Positions 25,237 to 33,757 of a stretch of DNA of 64,000 bases are shown one piece after another. A model generated the notes under the pieces. It made no database searches, was not told the DNA's origin, and worked only from the letters and a program-made list of their open reading frames with translations. This DNA is from Planctomycetaceae bacterium (GTDB lineage: Bacteria > Planctomycetota > Planctomycetia > Pirellulales > Pirellulaceae), in contig JAEUIQ010000008.1 in assembly GCA_016794985.1 (NCBI GenBank), forward strand, positions 62,001-126,000. Direction: 5' to 3'. The first letter of the stretch is position 1. Each line of letters opens with the position of its first letter. Both the position numbers and the translations under genes were made by a program.

Positions 25237-25391
25237 GAGTTATTGATCGACAATTGAATTTTCGGCTCAAGCGATCAAATCACTGTTTGGTCACGCTGAG
25301 GTCTATTGCGGATAAGCCTCCAATTCTGCGGGCTTCGCTAGTCTGCGGGAAGTCCAGGCCCCATAAAACACGTCCATTCCCACTGCCTCGG

Positions 25392-26261
25392 TTATTTTCC
25401 TGTGTTGGCTTGCCGTATCAGGTGAATCGCGCGAACATCCATAAGTGCGGCGTTGGCAATCTTCACCGCGCCTAGTTGCAATTCGTGTCGCCCTAGACTT
25501 TTCAACTCGACCAGCCCAATGGTTCGCCATCGAAAGTTCTGAAAGTGACCGGTATCTTCGACTTGGAAAGGCAAGGTGACGGTCTCAGATTCTTCTCGGC
25601 GGACCGAGAGATTCGCTTCGCTGCCGCCCTGCCCTGCTCCGCAGCCTTGCAAAATCGCCACTGCGAAATGCCCTGGTTGATCGACCTCAAATTCCCAGAC
25701 GGCGAAGTCTTGCGCATCGGTCCAATAACCGACCGTATTCTTGTGCGGTTGTGGCTCGTAACGCAAGCGACTTCCAAAGGTCCGGGCTTGATGGGCCCCT
25801 AACCAAATCGAACCATCTGCCGTCGGTTGGGAAACCGGTGGCTGTTCCAGAATTTCGGGGGCCGAAATCAATTGAAGTTCGATGGTATTCCCAGTTGGAG
25901 CGTCATCGGGCCATTCAAAGATCCACTCGTTCGGTTCCGAAATCAGCAGGAGTTTTGCGTTCGGCGCTCCCATCCAACCCCAAGAATGGACCATCGCGTA
26001 GAGACGCGGAAGCGAGACCCGTTTGGCGGCGAGCCCGGTCGGCTGAACCGACAAAAGCAACCGATCTCCGTCGCGAAAAACTTCAACCGCTTCATTGCTC
26101 CAGGCGACTTGTCGAACCGCCGTTCCGGGAATCATTTCCTGTGCAATGACCGGATTGAATGAGCTACAGATCGCAAAAGACGCCAGAAATCCGACGATCA
26201 ACCGACGACAAGCCAGTTTAGCCGAAGGAAGACTTGGTTGCGGAATTCGCGAATAAGACAT
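25392..26261 (-). CDS. Secreted protein with sulfatase-associated carbohydrate-binding-like domain
   Basis: Exported protein of 289 aa. The start at 26261 (MSYSRIPQPSLP) gives a signal peptide with the hydrophobic run LIVGFLASFAICSSF and cleavage near VIAQ. The C-terminal 130 residues (GYWTDAQDFAVWEFEVDQPG, then GCGAGQGGSEANLSV and TGHFQNFRWRTIG) match a beta-sandwich domain appended to many planctomycete arylsulfatases and fucosidases and related to DUF5077. The N-terminal half (about 30-150) is unrecognised. No sulfatase or glycosidase catalytic domain is present, so this is a stand-alone binding protein or a detached accessory domain. Convergent with the CBS-domain gene. Confidence 0.8.
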   Translation of the reverse strand: MSYSRIPQPSLPSAKLACRRLIVGFLASFAICSSFNPVIAQEMIPGTAVRQVAWSNEAVEVFRDGDRLLLSVQPTGLAAKRVSLPRLYAMVHSWGWMGAPNAKLLLISEPNEWIFEWPDDAPTGNTIELQLISAPEILEQPPVSQPTADGSIWLGAHQARTFGSRLRYEPQPHKNTVGYWTDAQDFAVWEFEVDQPGHFAVAILQGCGAGQGGSEANLSVRREESETVTLPFQVEDTGHFQNFRWRTIGLVELKSLGRHELQLGAVKIANAALMDVRAIHLIRQANTGK

Positions 26262-26506
26262 AGGCGGGGCCTTTCTGAGTCCAGACCCCAACCTATCGTG
26301 CGGCAAGTTCTCGGCAGAGACAAGAGGTGGACCCCGACCACCTAGCAAATCTTACCCAACCGGAACTTCCCGCCTCCGATCGCTCGAATGTTCGCTAGGA
26401 GCCGTTTGATCGGTTTAACCCACGGTCGTTCGCTCGTCGATACGATTGGCGTAATCGTCCCGTTGCCACGAGTCGGGCGATTGGTTTCCCGCGGCGTTCA
26501 GAAATC

Positions 26507-27784
26507 ATGACCCAACGAATCCCATTCATTTCCGTTTGGCTCGCCTTGATCGGCTCCTTGGCCGCCACAATGTGTGGGTGTGCCGCGCGGTCGGTCATGC
26601 CTGAATTGCTGACAAGTTTTCGCAGTAGCCCGACCTCAACTCCGGTGACGTCGGAATACTCGCACGGGACCGATGCGGCCACTCCATACTCGTTGCCTTC
26701 CGTTCCTTACGAGCAACGTCCAGCCACGTTGTTGGCGGACGCTTCCGCTCCGTTACTTGGACGCGTTGTGGCTGACACATTGCCCGAGCGGGTTCGGAGT
26801 ATTTCTTTGGCGGAGTGTGAATCGCAAGCCCGGGATACGGCCCCTATCGGAGTCCAATTGCAGCGACACGCGCAGTGGCTCGCGGCACACGGACAACAGA
26901 CACTGAGTGATGCATTGAAAGAGCAAGCCCGGTTCGAGAGCGACAAGCATCGGCTTTTGGCATCCGAAGCTTATCTCAATTTGGCGAATGTGTATGCCCA
27001 AACGACGGTCGCCGATCAAGGACTCACGTTTGTGGGTGATCTGCGCGAATCGATCGCCGAGTTTCGTCGAGCTGGAATCGAGGTCGCCGTCAACTCAAAC
27101 GAATTGGATCGCCAAGAACTGGCCATTCAAGAATCGGTCGTGGAGCTACATTACAATCAGACGCGATTGAATCGTGGTCTGGAAGCCCTGTTGCAAGTGC
27201 CGCCAGATCCGACGCCAATTTGGGCGTACGTCGAAAACGAGTCCACCAATTCAGTGGTAGATGAAATGGCCGCCACGGAGTTTGCCCTACAACATCGGGG
27301 CGACCTTAAGTCTCTGCAAATTTTGGCAAATGATGCGGAGTCGATTCCTGCTGACACCTTACAACAACTCCATCCCCTATTAGCAACCGGTATTCCGATC
27401 CCCACTGTCAGTTGGTGGATGTGCCTTGCCAAACGGGAAGCCGAATGCTTGGAAAAAAGTCAAACTCAACAACGTCGTCGGCTTTTCGAGGCGATGGTGG
27501 CGGCGAAGATCGAGCAGATCCGAGCAGAAGTTGCCGATCGGTGTCTGGCGATTCAGCGCGTGGAGTCGTTGCTGGAGCTAAAGATCCAACAGCGTACGTT
27601 GCTGCGTGAAGCGCAGCAAAACAGTAACAAAACTGGCCAAGGACAACTTGATGTCAAGGCCTACATTGCCGATTCGCAGCAAGATCTGAAGCTGACCTCG
27701 GAAATCATCTCACTTATGTTCGATCAGCAAATCGAACGCGCCCGTCTGCAGCACACGATGGGGAACATGGCTGCCCATCCATAA
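26507..27784 (+). CDS. TolC-like outer-membrane efflux component (divergent)
   Basis: Predicted exported protein of 425 aa with an N-terminal hydrophobic segment and Cys-rich end (LIGSLAATMCGC), possibly a lipoprotein anchor although the lipobox is imperfect. The body is long heptad-type helices. The stretch EAYLNLANVYAQTTVADQGLTF is followed by a break, then ELDRQELAIQESVVELHYNQ and LEALLQVPPDP, which match one half of the TolC / outer-membrane-factor coiled-coil repeat; a second helical pair fills 300-425. It converges on a DevC/DevA-type ABC exporter, for which an outer-membrane factor is the expected partner. Homology is distant, so the assignment is moderate. Confidence 0.6.
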   Translation: MTQRIPFISVWLALIGSLAATMCGCAARSVMPELLTSFRSSPTSTPVTSEYSHGTDAATPYSLPSVPYEQRPATLLADASAPLLGRVVADTLPERVRSISLAECESQARDTAPIGVQLQRHAQWLAAHGQQTLSDALKEQARFESDKHRLLASEAYLNLANVYAQTTVADQGLTFVGDLRESIAEFRRAGIEVAVNSNELDRQELAIQESVVELHYNQTRLNRGLEALLQVPPDPTPIWAYVENESTNSVVDEMAATEFALQHRGDLKSLQILANDAESIPADTLQQLHPLLATGIPIPTVSWWMCLAKREAECLEKSQTQQRRRLFEAMVAAKIEQIRAEVADRCLAIQRVESLLELKIQQRTLLREAQQNSNKTGQGQLDVKAYIADSQQDLKLTSEIISLMFDQQIERARLQHTMGNMAAHP

Positions 27785-27791
27785 ACGGAAC

Positions 27792-28931
27792 TTAGAGCCG
27801 AGCGAAAATTGCTCGACGCAATTCTTCTTCGAATGAGGAAGAACTTTGCACGACTTTTTGAAAGTCATCTTTATCCAAGACGAAGCAACTGACAGGCGAA
27901 AGCGCGCGGACCGTCGCGTTTCGCGGTTGATCATGAATCAGCGCCATTTCTCCAAAAAACGAACCCTGGGCCAAGGTGTTGACTTGGCGCCCATCGATTT
28001 CAATGACAACTTGCCCTGCTCCAATCACGTAGAACTCGCGTCCCACGCTGCCTTGACGAATAATCTCAGAACCCGATTCGAACTTACGCAAGTCGAAACG
28101 GTCCGCAATTTTGCTGAGGGCGGTCGTATTCAACACCCGAAACAACTCGATTTGTGTCAAGAATTGGGACAGCAGTTCGTTCCGGCGAATCAGCGAGTTG
28201 GTGACAATTCGGCCATCGACCATACTGACGATTCGATCGGCGACATCCAAGATGCGATTATCGTGGGTCACGATAACGATCGTGCATTTCTTCTGTTGCG
28301 CCAACTCTTGAAAGATGGTTACAACCTCCCGGCCTGATTTTTCGTCCAGGGCTGCCGTGGGTTCATCCGCCAAGATCAATCCAGGCTCGTGAATCAATCC
28401 CCGAGCCACGGCAACCCGCTGCTTTTGGCCGCCCGAGAGTGCCTTGGGGCGGTAATGGATGCGAGCCCCCAATCCCAGTCGTTGTAACGTTGCTTCAATC
28501 TTGGGATTGGCCACTTCGTCCGGGATGCCAAGCAGCTCGGTCGCCATGCGGACGTTTTGAAACGCGGTCAATGACTCAAAGAGGTTGTGGGCTTGAAAGA
28601 TAAAACCAATTCGTTTCCTTAGCTCCGTTGTGGCCGTTGGAGTGATCCCAAGCAGTTCTTGTCCCAAGACCTTCAAACTGCCCTCTTGGACGCTGCGCAA
28701 GGTTCCGATCAAGGTGAGCAGGGTCGTCTTACCGGAGCCGGATGGGCCGGTCATGATCACGATTTCACCAGGACGAACTTTCAAGACGTTATCAAACAGT
28801 ACCTGCTTCCGCATTTCGCCGGTACCATAAAAGTGATTGACATGGTCGGCGTCAATACTCAAGGATACATTGTCTGTTGGCCAAGTCGCTAATAACTCGT
28901 CCAGTTGTTGGTCGCTTAGTTCCGTGTTCAT
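27792..28931 (-). CDS. DevA-like ABC transporter ATPase with cyclic-nucleotide-binding domain
   Basis: ATPase subunit of an exporter (379 aa). The N-terminal domain (1-230) has Walker A GPSGSGKTT at about 53, signature LSGGQKQR near 150, Walker B LILADEP and switch VTHD, and is closest in style to the MacB/DevA/LolD group. The C-terminal 110 residues are a cyclic-nucleotide-binding fold (RQGSVGREFYVIGAGQVVIEI, then GSFFGEMALIHDQPRNATVRA), the phosphate-binding cassette region. Regulation of the exporter by a nucleotide is therefore likely but not proven. The start at 28931 has GGAGAG upstream; an ATG at 29111 would overlap the permease. Downstream of the DevC-like permease in the same direction. 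Confidence 0.92.
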   Translation of the reverse strand: MNTELSDQQLDELLATWPTDNVSLSIDADHVNHFYGTGEMRKQVLFDNVLKVRPGEIVIMTGPSGSGKTTLLTLIGTLRSVQEGSLKVLGQELLGITPTATTELRKRIGFIFQAHNLFESLTAFQNVRMATELLGIPDEVANPKIEATLQRLGLGARIHYRPKALSGGQKQRVAVARGLIHEPGLILADEPTAALDEKSGREVVTIFQELAQQKKCTIVIVTHDNRILDVADRIVSMVDGRIVTNSLIRRNELLSQFLTQIELFRVLNTTALSKIADRFDLRKFESGSEIIRQGSVGREFYVIGAGQVVIEIDGRQVNTLAQGSFFGEMALIHDQPRNATVRALSPVSCFVLDKDDFQKVVQSSSSFEEELRRAIFARL

Positions 28932-29046
28932 GTAGACTCTCCGATTTTCCTGGGCCGTCTCCGGTGAACCAGCCACCGCCGCGAACCAAAACCGATGGAC
29001 TTGCTCGCATGTTTTTGGAACGAGCGAGCCGGTGATCTGCTCCTGG

Positions 29047-30213
29047 CTAAAACAAACTTGCCGGGTCGGCCGCGAACAGTTTTCGCAAAGCCAGAATTCC
29101 GGACAGGACACACATCGCTACGGTGGCCAACAACACAACGAGTACTCGGTCGATGGTCATCAACATGGGCAAAGCCGTGAAACTGGCGTTGAACTGAAAC
29201 AGCACCCACGAGAGTCCGGCCCCTGGGATAAAACCAAGTCCCGCCAAGTAAATGCTTTGCTCAATCGTCAAACGCACGAAGTACAGGTTACTATAGCCCA
29301 TGGCCTTCAACGTCGCGAATTCGCCAATATGGTCCGCGATTGCCGTCGCCAAGACCTGATAACAAATGATCACGCCGACAACAAAGCCCATCAACGTACC
29401 CACCGTAAAGATGACGCCAATCGGCGTGCTGCGATCCCACAAGGCAATCTCGCGTTCGATCAAAGCCTCACGCGTTAAGATCGAGACTTCATTTCCCAAG
29501 GCTCGGCGCAAATCCGCTTCGATCTTGGCTCGGTCAAGTTTCGGATCCGTTTTCACTAAGCCCAGATCAACCTGTTCGAGTGGACGAGACCCGCGATGTG
29601 CGAAGTAGCCGGCGAAGTTCTCCTGCGACATAATCAAGTTGCCGGTGTGAGCAAAATCTCGACCGCTAGTGAAAGTCCCGACAATCTGCAACGTATGGCC
29701 GTTGAGTTCGCCGGCTTGCGGGAATTTGCTACCAGCCCCAAGTTCGAAGCCGTAGTCGGACCGGCTGAGGCGATCCATGATCGCGGTCGCCGGAGCCCGC
29801 AGTGCCCCTCGCTGCGAAGAAAATTCTTGCGCTCGATCCAGCAACACGGGACGATCCAAGTCAAAGGCCAGCACTCGAATCGGCCTCGCCTTCTGGTTTT
29901 CTCGTTGCAGTCGCGCCGCCAAATTCTCGACATACAACGGCGAGACAGAGACAATGCCCGGCTGCGACGCAGCCACATCGATCAAGCTGCGGTCAAATCG
30001 AGTTTCGACCGACAACGCGAAGCGACTGGGGTGCAGCAACACAAAGTCACAATCGAATTGCCGCACGATCTCGACCGTGCTATCGAACAAAGCATGCTGA
30101 AATCCACGCTGTTGAAACATCAGCACGACGGCAAATGCAATTCCACTGACCGCGACGACTAATCGCCGCAGGTCGTAAGTCAAGTTGTTCCAAGCTAGTG
30201 GAATTTGCGTCAT
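29047..30213 (-). CDS. DevC-like ABC exporter permease
   Basis: Membrane subunit of 388 aa with an FtsX/MacB-type fold. The first TM helix (VVAVSGIAFAVVLMFQQRGF) is followed by a large periplasmic domain (about 45-255, including VDLGLVKTDPKLDRAKIEADL), then three TM helices near 265-290, 312-335 and 350-380. It ends LRKLFAADPASLF, a sequence typical of DevC. DevC works with DevA and the adaptor DevB in cyanobacterial glycolipid export, as part of a TolC-coupled system. Here no DevB/HlyD-type adaptor gene lies nearby; it may be elsewhere or dispensable. First gene of the operon; gap to the ATPase 115 bp. Confidence 0.9.
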   Translation of the reverse strand: MTQIPLAWNNLTYDLRRLVVAVSGIAFAVVLMFQQRGFQHALFDSTVEIVRQFDCDFVLLHPSRFALSVETRFDRSLIDVAASQPGIVSVSPLYVENLAARLQRENQKARPIRVLAFDLDRPVLLDRAQEFSSQRGALRAPATAIMDRLSRSDYGFELGAGSKFPQAGELNGHTLQIVGTFTSGRDFAHTGNLIMSQENFAGYFAHRGSRPLEQVDLGLVKTDPKLDRAKIEADLRRALGNEVSILTREALIEREIALWDRSTPIGVIFTVGTLMGFVVGVIICYQVLATAIADHIGEFATLKAMGYSNLYFVRLTIEQSIYLAGLGFIPGAGLSWVLFQFNASFTALPMLMTIDRVLVVLLATVAMCVLSGILALRKLFAADPASLF

Positions 30214-30539
30214 CGAAACGAGTCGGTCATTCTCGTGGGACTAACAGCGGCAGCGAACCTTCGCCCCCAAGTGACGTTATTCCTATCAAGGTTCGGTCCT
30301 AACAACAATCCCGGTTGAAACGATGTTTCAGTTTGCCTCCGCCCGTCCCGCCCGTCTTGTTCCAGTCGTAGGAGCCATGCTGGTTGAGGCAGTGTAGTCC
30401 GCCCAGACAGGCTTGTAGCGGTTCCGCTCATTGCAACTGTGATAGCATCGGTTCGATTTTGGTTCAGAATTCGCAGCGTGGGAATCCGATTCCACTATTG
30501 CCCACGGTAACAGTTTTCCAGTGTTTTCGAGTAGACCAG
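30214..30539. other. Intergenic region between divergent genes
   Basis: Upstream region of the ABC permease and the small gene at 30540. Short GCCCG direct repeats near 30343 are the only structure noted; no reliable promoter. Confidence 0.4.
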
Positions 30540-30920
30540 ATGACTTCCAAAAAAATCCGCCTCATTACACGGGAGACCAACGGCGAGCTTCGCACTCGTG
30601 ATTTTGACGGTTTCGACGACATCTTGAAAGTGCACGAGCAAATCGGGATCGAAGACTCCAGCACCGATTTGACCTTGCGCGGACTGCCGGTCTTCCGCGG
30701 CTTGATTGGTCCGATGCCCGAAGGTCGAGCGATCGCTCGTTACGAGTCTCCCGAAGTCTTTGAAGTTTTGACCAAAGAGTGGGCCGCTCAGAAGATTCCG
30801 CGACGTCGTCGCCGCCGTGCCGTAACAATCGACGGCGAAACCGGCACGGTTGCCATCGCGATCCAATCCGAATATTCGGAAATCACCGAATTTGATTCGG
30901 ACGACGACTCCGACATTTGA
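30540..30920 (+). CDS. Small basic/acidic protein of unknown function
   Basis: A 126-aa frame starting at the ATG at 30540 (MTSKKIRLITRETNGE). Residues 1-80 look ordered, with IGIEDSSTDLTLRGLPVFRGLIGPMPEGRAIARYES suggesting a small alpha/beta fold. A six-Arg basic patch (residues about 92-97) follows, and the C-terminus is strongly acidic (FDSDDDSDI). The pairing of a basic centre and acidic tail suggests nucleic-acid or protein binding, but I do not recognise the family. An upstream in-frame ATG at 30384 would add a poorly coding stretch and is rejected. Confidence 0.65.
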   Translation: MTSKKIRLITRETNGELRTRDFDGFDDILKVHEQIGIEDSSTDLTLRGLPVFRGLIGPMPEGRAIARYESPEVFEVLTKEWAAQKIPRRRRRRAVTIDGETGTVAIAIQSEYSEITEFDSDDDSDI

Positions 30921-30975
30921 TCCATTCGTCAGCCTATCGCAGGCCAGCGAACCGAAACGTTATCAGCCTGTATTC

Positions 30976-31647
30976 CTACTGGGGGAGTACGGGCTGAGCG
31001 TCGTTGGCTCGCACAGCAAGCATGCTGAGGGCGCGATAGGCCAACCAAGCAGCTGCTAACGCATTTAGAAATACCAAGTTGCCCTGAACCATCCAGCGCA
31101 GAAACGGAATCGCGTTCCAATAAGCTTGCGTTAGCCCTTCCATACCCGCCGGATACCAAGGGGTCGCGCTCCACACGACAAAGCTGGTCACACCGTAAAA
31201 AACGACGGCGGCGACAACCGCGCCTAGATTCATCATGCCTAGATCCAAACCCAAGCGAACCGCCATGGCTCGCGGTTGTGAACCGTGATCTCCAAATATA
31301 CGGACCGCCTCAACCACCCGAAACCAAAACACCGGCAGTACCGAACAAGCATAAACCGCGATCATCAGCGGCAATTCGTAAGTGCCCAGGAACATGTCCG
31401 TCACGATCGCGGAGAACAATGGCACAAACACGGCTAACCGCCACTGATGGAGCGCCATTCCAGCCAAAATCGCCGCCGCCATACTTGGCTTGAAGTTAGG
31501 TTGGTCCAGCCACAACCGTCCAACGATGCAAGCGACCGTCAACGCGACCGCCAAACCGACCGATTCCCAGCCTGTCGACGTCTGCCAAATAGCCGTCGAA
31601 TTCTGCCCAATAGCCGGTGTTTTTGGTGATTCGTATTGCGCCGTCAT
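30976..31647 (-). CDS. DUF6580-like integral membrane protein
   Basis: Polytopic membrane protein of 223 aa with about six hydrophobic helices. Residues 35-85 match the core of the DUF6580 family (here NFKPSMAAAILAG, then VPLFSAIVTDMFLG), a membrane fold similar to the substrate-specific S components of ECF vitamin transporters. The preferred start is the ATG at 31647, 7 bp after the stop of the DUF4430 lipoprotein gene; an ATG at 31653 is also possible, while starts further upstream would overlap that gene. No ECF ATPase or T component is nearby. The pairing with a DUF4430 protein is the best functional hint: both families recur with vitamin or corrinoid uptake. Substrate unknown. Confidence 0.75.
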   Translation of the reverse strand: MTAQYESPKTPAIGQNSTAIWQTSTGWESVGLAVALTVACIVGRLWLDQPNFKPSMAAAILAGMALHQWRLAVFVPLFSAIVTDMFLGTYELPLMIAVYACSVLPVFWFRVVEAVRIFGDHGSQPRAMAVRLGLDLGMMNLGAVVAAVVFYGVTSFVVWSATPWYPAGMEGLTQAYWNAIPFLRWMVQGNLVFLNALAAAWLAYRALSMLAVRANDAQPVLPQ

Positions 31648-31654
31648 GTGCATC

Positions 31655-32215
31655 CTATTCGTATTTCCCGAACGACCAAACGACCTCATCGCCCGCTTGG
31701 AGTTCGTAAACTCCACAACTGCGATCCCCCAGTTGTCCATTGACACGGTAGATCCAGTTGTCCCCCGCCGAGCCGAGATTGGCCTGACCAGCGATAGACT
31801 TTACAAACAACGACTCGCCTTGACCAGTGCTTTCCAGGGCGACGGCGGGCGAAAGTGCGGAGATTGCCGCAAAAACGGTCGTGCCGGCGGTCCACGGGAC
31901 GGTTCCCTCGATAGGTTCGGTGTTTGGCCCTCGCAAGATCTTGACCCGAACAACCTGCTCAATGCCGTCGTCCTGTGAATTCTCGCTGGCCTGCGGTTCG
32001 GTCGGCTCCCCAGCTGCATTCGCAACCGCTGCCGCTGGCGTCTCGGCAGATTGAACAGACGCGGCGTCCGGCTTCGAGACCGCCGGTGGGGTGTTCGTTT
32101 CGCAGCCGACGAACGGCAGGAAAAACATCAGCAAGGCAAAAGATATCCAGGCGGCCCGCTGAAACGAACGGGGAGTCAAATCACCGGTCTCGGTTGCTAG
32201 GTCTTTTCTGCTCAT
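31655..32215 (-). CDS. DUF4430-domain lipoprotein
   Basis: Predicted lipoprotein of 186 aa. A hydrophobic segment (AAWISFALLMFFLPFVGC) ends in a Cys at about residue 38, a plausible lipid-attachment site, followed by a Thr/Ala/Glu linker. The C-terminal 100 residues are a DUF4430 domain, related to the cobalamin-binding C-terminal domain of transcobalamin: KILRGPNTEPIEGTVPWTAGTTV and NWIYRVNGQLGDRSCGVYELQAGDEVVW carry the family pattern. Directly followed by the DUF6580-like membrane protein (7 bp to its start), so the two probably act together, perhaps in capture and uptake of a corrinoid or other cofactor. No cobalamin-riboswitch box is visible upstream. Confidence 0.8.
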   Translation of the reverse strand: MSRKDLATETGDLTPRSFQRAAWISFALLMFFLPFVGCETNTPPAVSKPDAASVQSAETPAAAVANAAGEPTEPQASENSQDDGIEQVVRVKILRGPNTEPIEGTVPWTAGTTVFAAISALSPAVALESTGQGESLFVKSIAGQANLGSAGDNWIYRVNGQLGDRSCGVYELQAGDEVVWSFGKYE

Positions 32216-32611
32216 CTGGTCTCGATCCCTTTGTGATTTGTTAGTCGTCGTTTCGACTCTTCGTTGACGCTCCCTTTTCAGGTCCGTTGCTTAAAGAGTC
32301 CGCTCGGCCGCCAACGGTCATCGTGCAAAATAAACCGGGTTTTGGCAACTAGTGTTTGATCGGCCGCGGATCGAGGATCAATTACCCTCGCGGAATTCGC
32401 TAGGAGACGCCATCGACGAATCGACACGTTGGTCGAATGGAATCGCGGCGAATGTCGGTTACCGATATATCAAGCGAGCTGATATATTGTGCTTCCTATG
32501 CCGACGTGCCCGCGGTCGAACGCTTCTGCATCGCTCCAGGGGAATTAAAGTTGAGTGTTCGGTTGTCAATTGGGTTAAAACTGCAACAGCATGAATTGAA
32601 GGAAGATCAAG
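32216..32611. other. Intergenic region with a palindromic operator-like site
   Basis: Upstream region of both the DUF4430 gene and the Rieske oxygenase gene. Contains the inverted repeat at 32465-32487; no other defendable feature. Confidence 0.4.
32465..32487. promoter_or_regulatory. 8-8 palindrome, candidate operator
   Basis: ATATATCA at 32465-32472 and its perfect complement TGATATAT at 32480-32487, centre AGCGAGC, 125 bp ahead of the Rieske gene. The dyad symmetry and AT-rich arms fit a homodimeric regulator site; which regulator is unknown. Confidence 0.5.
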
Positions 32612-33757
32612 GTGGAACGAAATACTCGGTCGGCGCTGGGGCAATTCGGTTTGACGCGTGACTACGTGACTTCGGCGGCGGTGTGGGAGCAAGAGTCGAC
32701 CCAAATCTTCCGGCGACACTGGATGTGCGTTGGTCGAATCGAGGAATTAGGAACGAATGGCGTTCATCCGTTCACGTGGGAGGGCCAGCAACTCTTGGCC
32801 GTGTGCGGCGACGATCGTCACTGGCGGGTCTTTCGCAATGTGTGTCGCCATCGTGGCAGCTTGTTGGTAAGACCTGACGAATGCGGCGAAATTGGCCATC
32901 GCTTGCAATGCCCGTATCATGCCTGGACCTACGATCGACAAGGTTGTCTGCGCGCGGCGCCGAATATGGAAGGTGTTCCCGGTTTTGAGACGCAGGATTT
33001 TGGGCTCTTTGAAATTCCAAGTGCCTCGGTTGCCGGATTTTTGTGGCTTAATTTTGAACCCACCGATGCGGCCGCCGATTTTTTGCGACCGGTGGACGAT
33101 GTATTTCGCGCCTGGCAGGTGGAACAGTTGGAGATCGCTGCCGAACTTCGTTACTTGGTCCAGGCAAATTGGAAGCTGTTGTTTCAGAACTACAGCGAGT
33201 GTTACCACTGCCCGACGGTCCATCCAGCGCTCAATCGGTTGACCCCGTATTTGGGCTCGGCCAACGAACTAATGTCCGGTCCCATTTTGGGCGGCCCCAT
33301 GCAGCTGGCTGCCGGTTGCGGAACCATGTCGGAAGAGGGCAAATTGGTCGGGACACCTATCGCGTCGCTCGATGCCGCCCAGCAACGGCAAGTGTCGTAT
33401 TACACGCTGTTTCCCAATTTGTTCTTGAGTGTTCATCCTGACTACGTCTTGATCCATCGCTTGCAACGGATCAGCGTTCGCGAAACCGAAGTCGTGTGCC
33501 AATTCTTGTTCCAAGCGAGCGATCGCCAGCGACCTGGTTTCGAACCTGGACCCGCCGTTCGATTTTGGGATCTCACCAATCGACAAGACTGGGAGGTCTG
33601 CGAACGAACGCAACTCGGCATGGAGGACGTTGGTTATGTCCCTGGTCCCTACTCGAATTTGGAAAGTGTCGTCGCCGCGTTCGATCGATATTATCTCGAA
33701 TCACTTGGGCGACTTGCCAACGAAATCCATGCACGACCAAACGCTAGGCATTCTTGA
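32612..33757 (+). CDS. Rieske [2Fe-2S] aromatic-ring hydroxylating oxygenase, alpha-subunit type
   Basis: Oxygenase of 381 aa. The Rieske cluster ligands are CRHRG near residue 80 and CPYH near residue 103, and the mononuclear iron site is ECYHCPTVHP near residue 195. The start is GTG at 32612, preceded by GAAGGA. No beta subunit, ferredoxin or reductase is nearby, as in choline/glycine-betaine monooxygenases and other self-contained Rieske enzymes, which use external electron donors. Substrate cannot be read from the sequence. An operator-like palindrome upstream suggests local regulation. It overlaps the convergent PhoD gene by 14 nt. Confidence 0.9.
   Translation: MERNTRSALGQFGLTRDYVTSAAVWEQESTQIFRRHWMCVGRIEELGTNGVHPFTWEGQQLLAVCGDDRHWRVFRNVCRHRGSLLVRPDECGEIGHRLQCPYHAWTYDRQGCLRAAPNMEGVPGFETQDFGLFEIPSASVAGFLWLNFEPTDAAADFLRPVDDVFRAWQVEQLEIAAELRYLVQANWKLLFQNYSECYHCPTVHPALNRLTPYLGSANELMSGPILGGPMQLAAGCGTMSEEGKLVGTPIASLDAAQQRQVSYYTLFPNLFLSVHPDYVLIHRLQRISVRETEVVCQFLFQASDRQRPGFEPGPAVRFWDLTNRQDWEVCERTQLGMEDVGYVPGPYSNLESVVAAFDRYYLESLGRLANEIHARPNARHS

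Noticed and set aside
32216-32611. Cobalamin riboswitch before the DUF4430/DUF6580 pair
   Set aside because: I looked for the conserved B12 box on the minus strand and did not find it.
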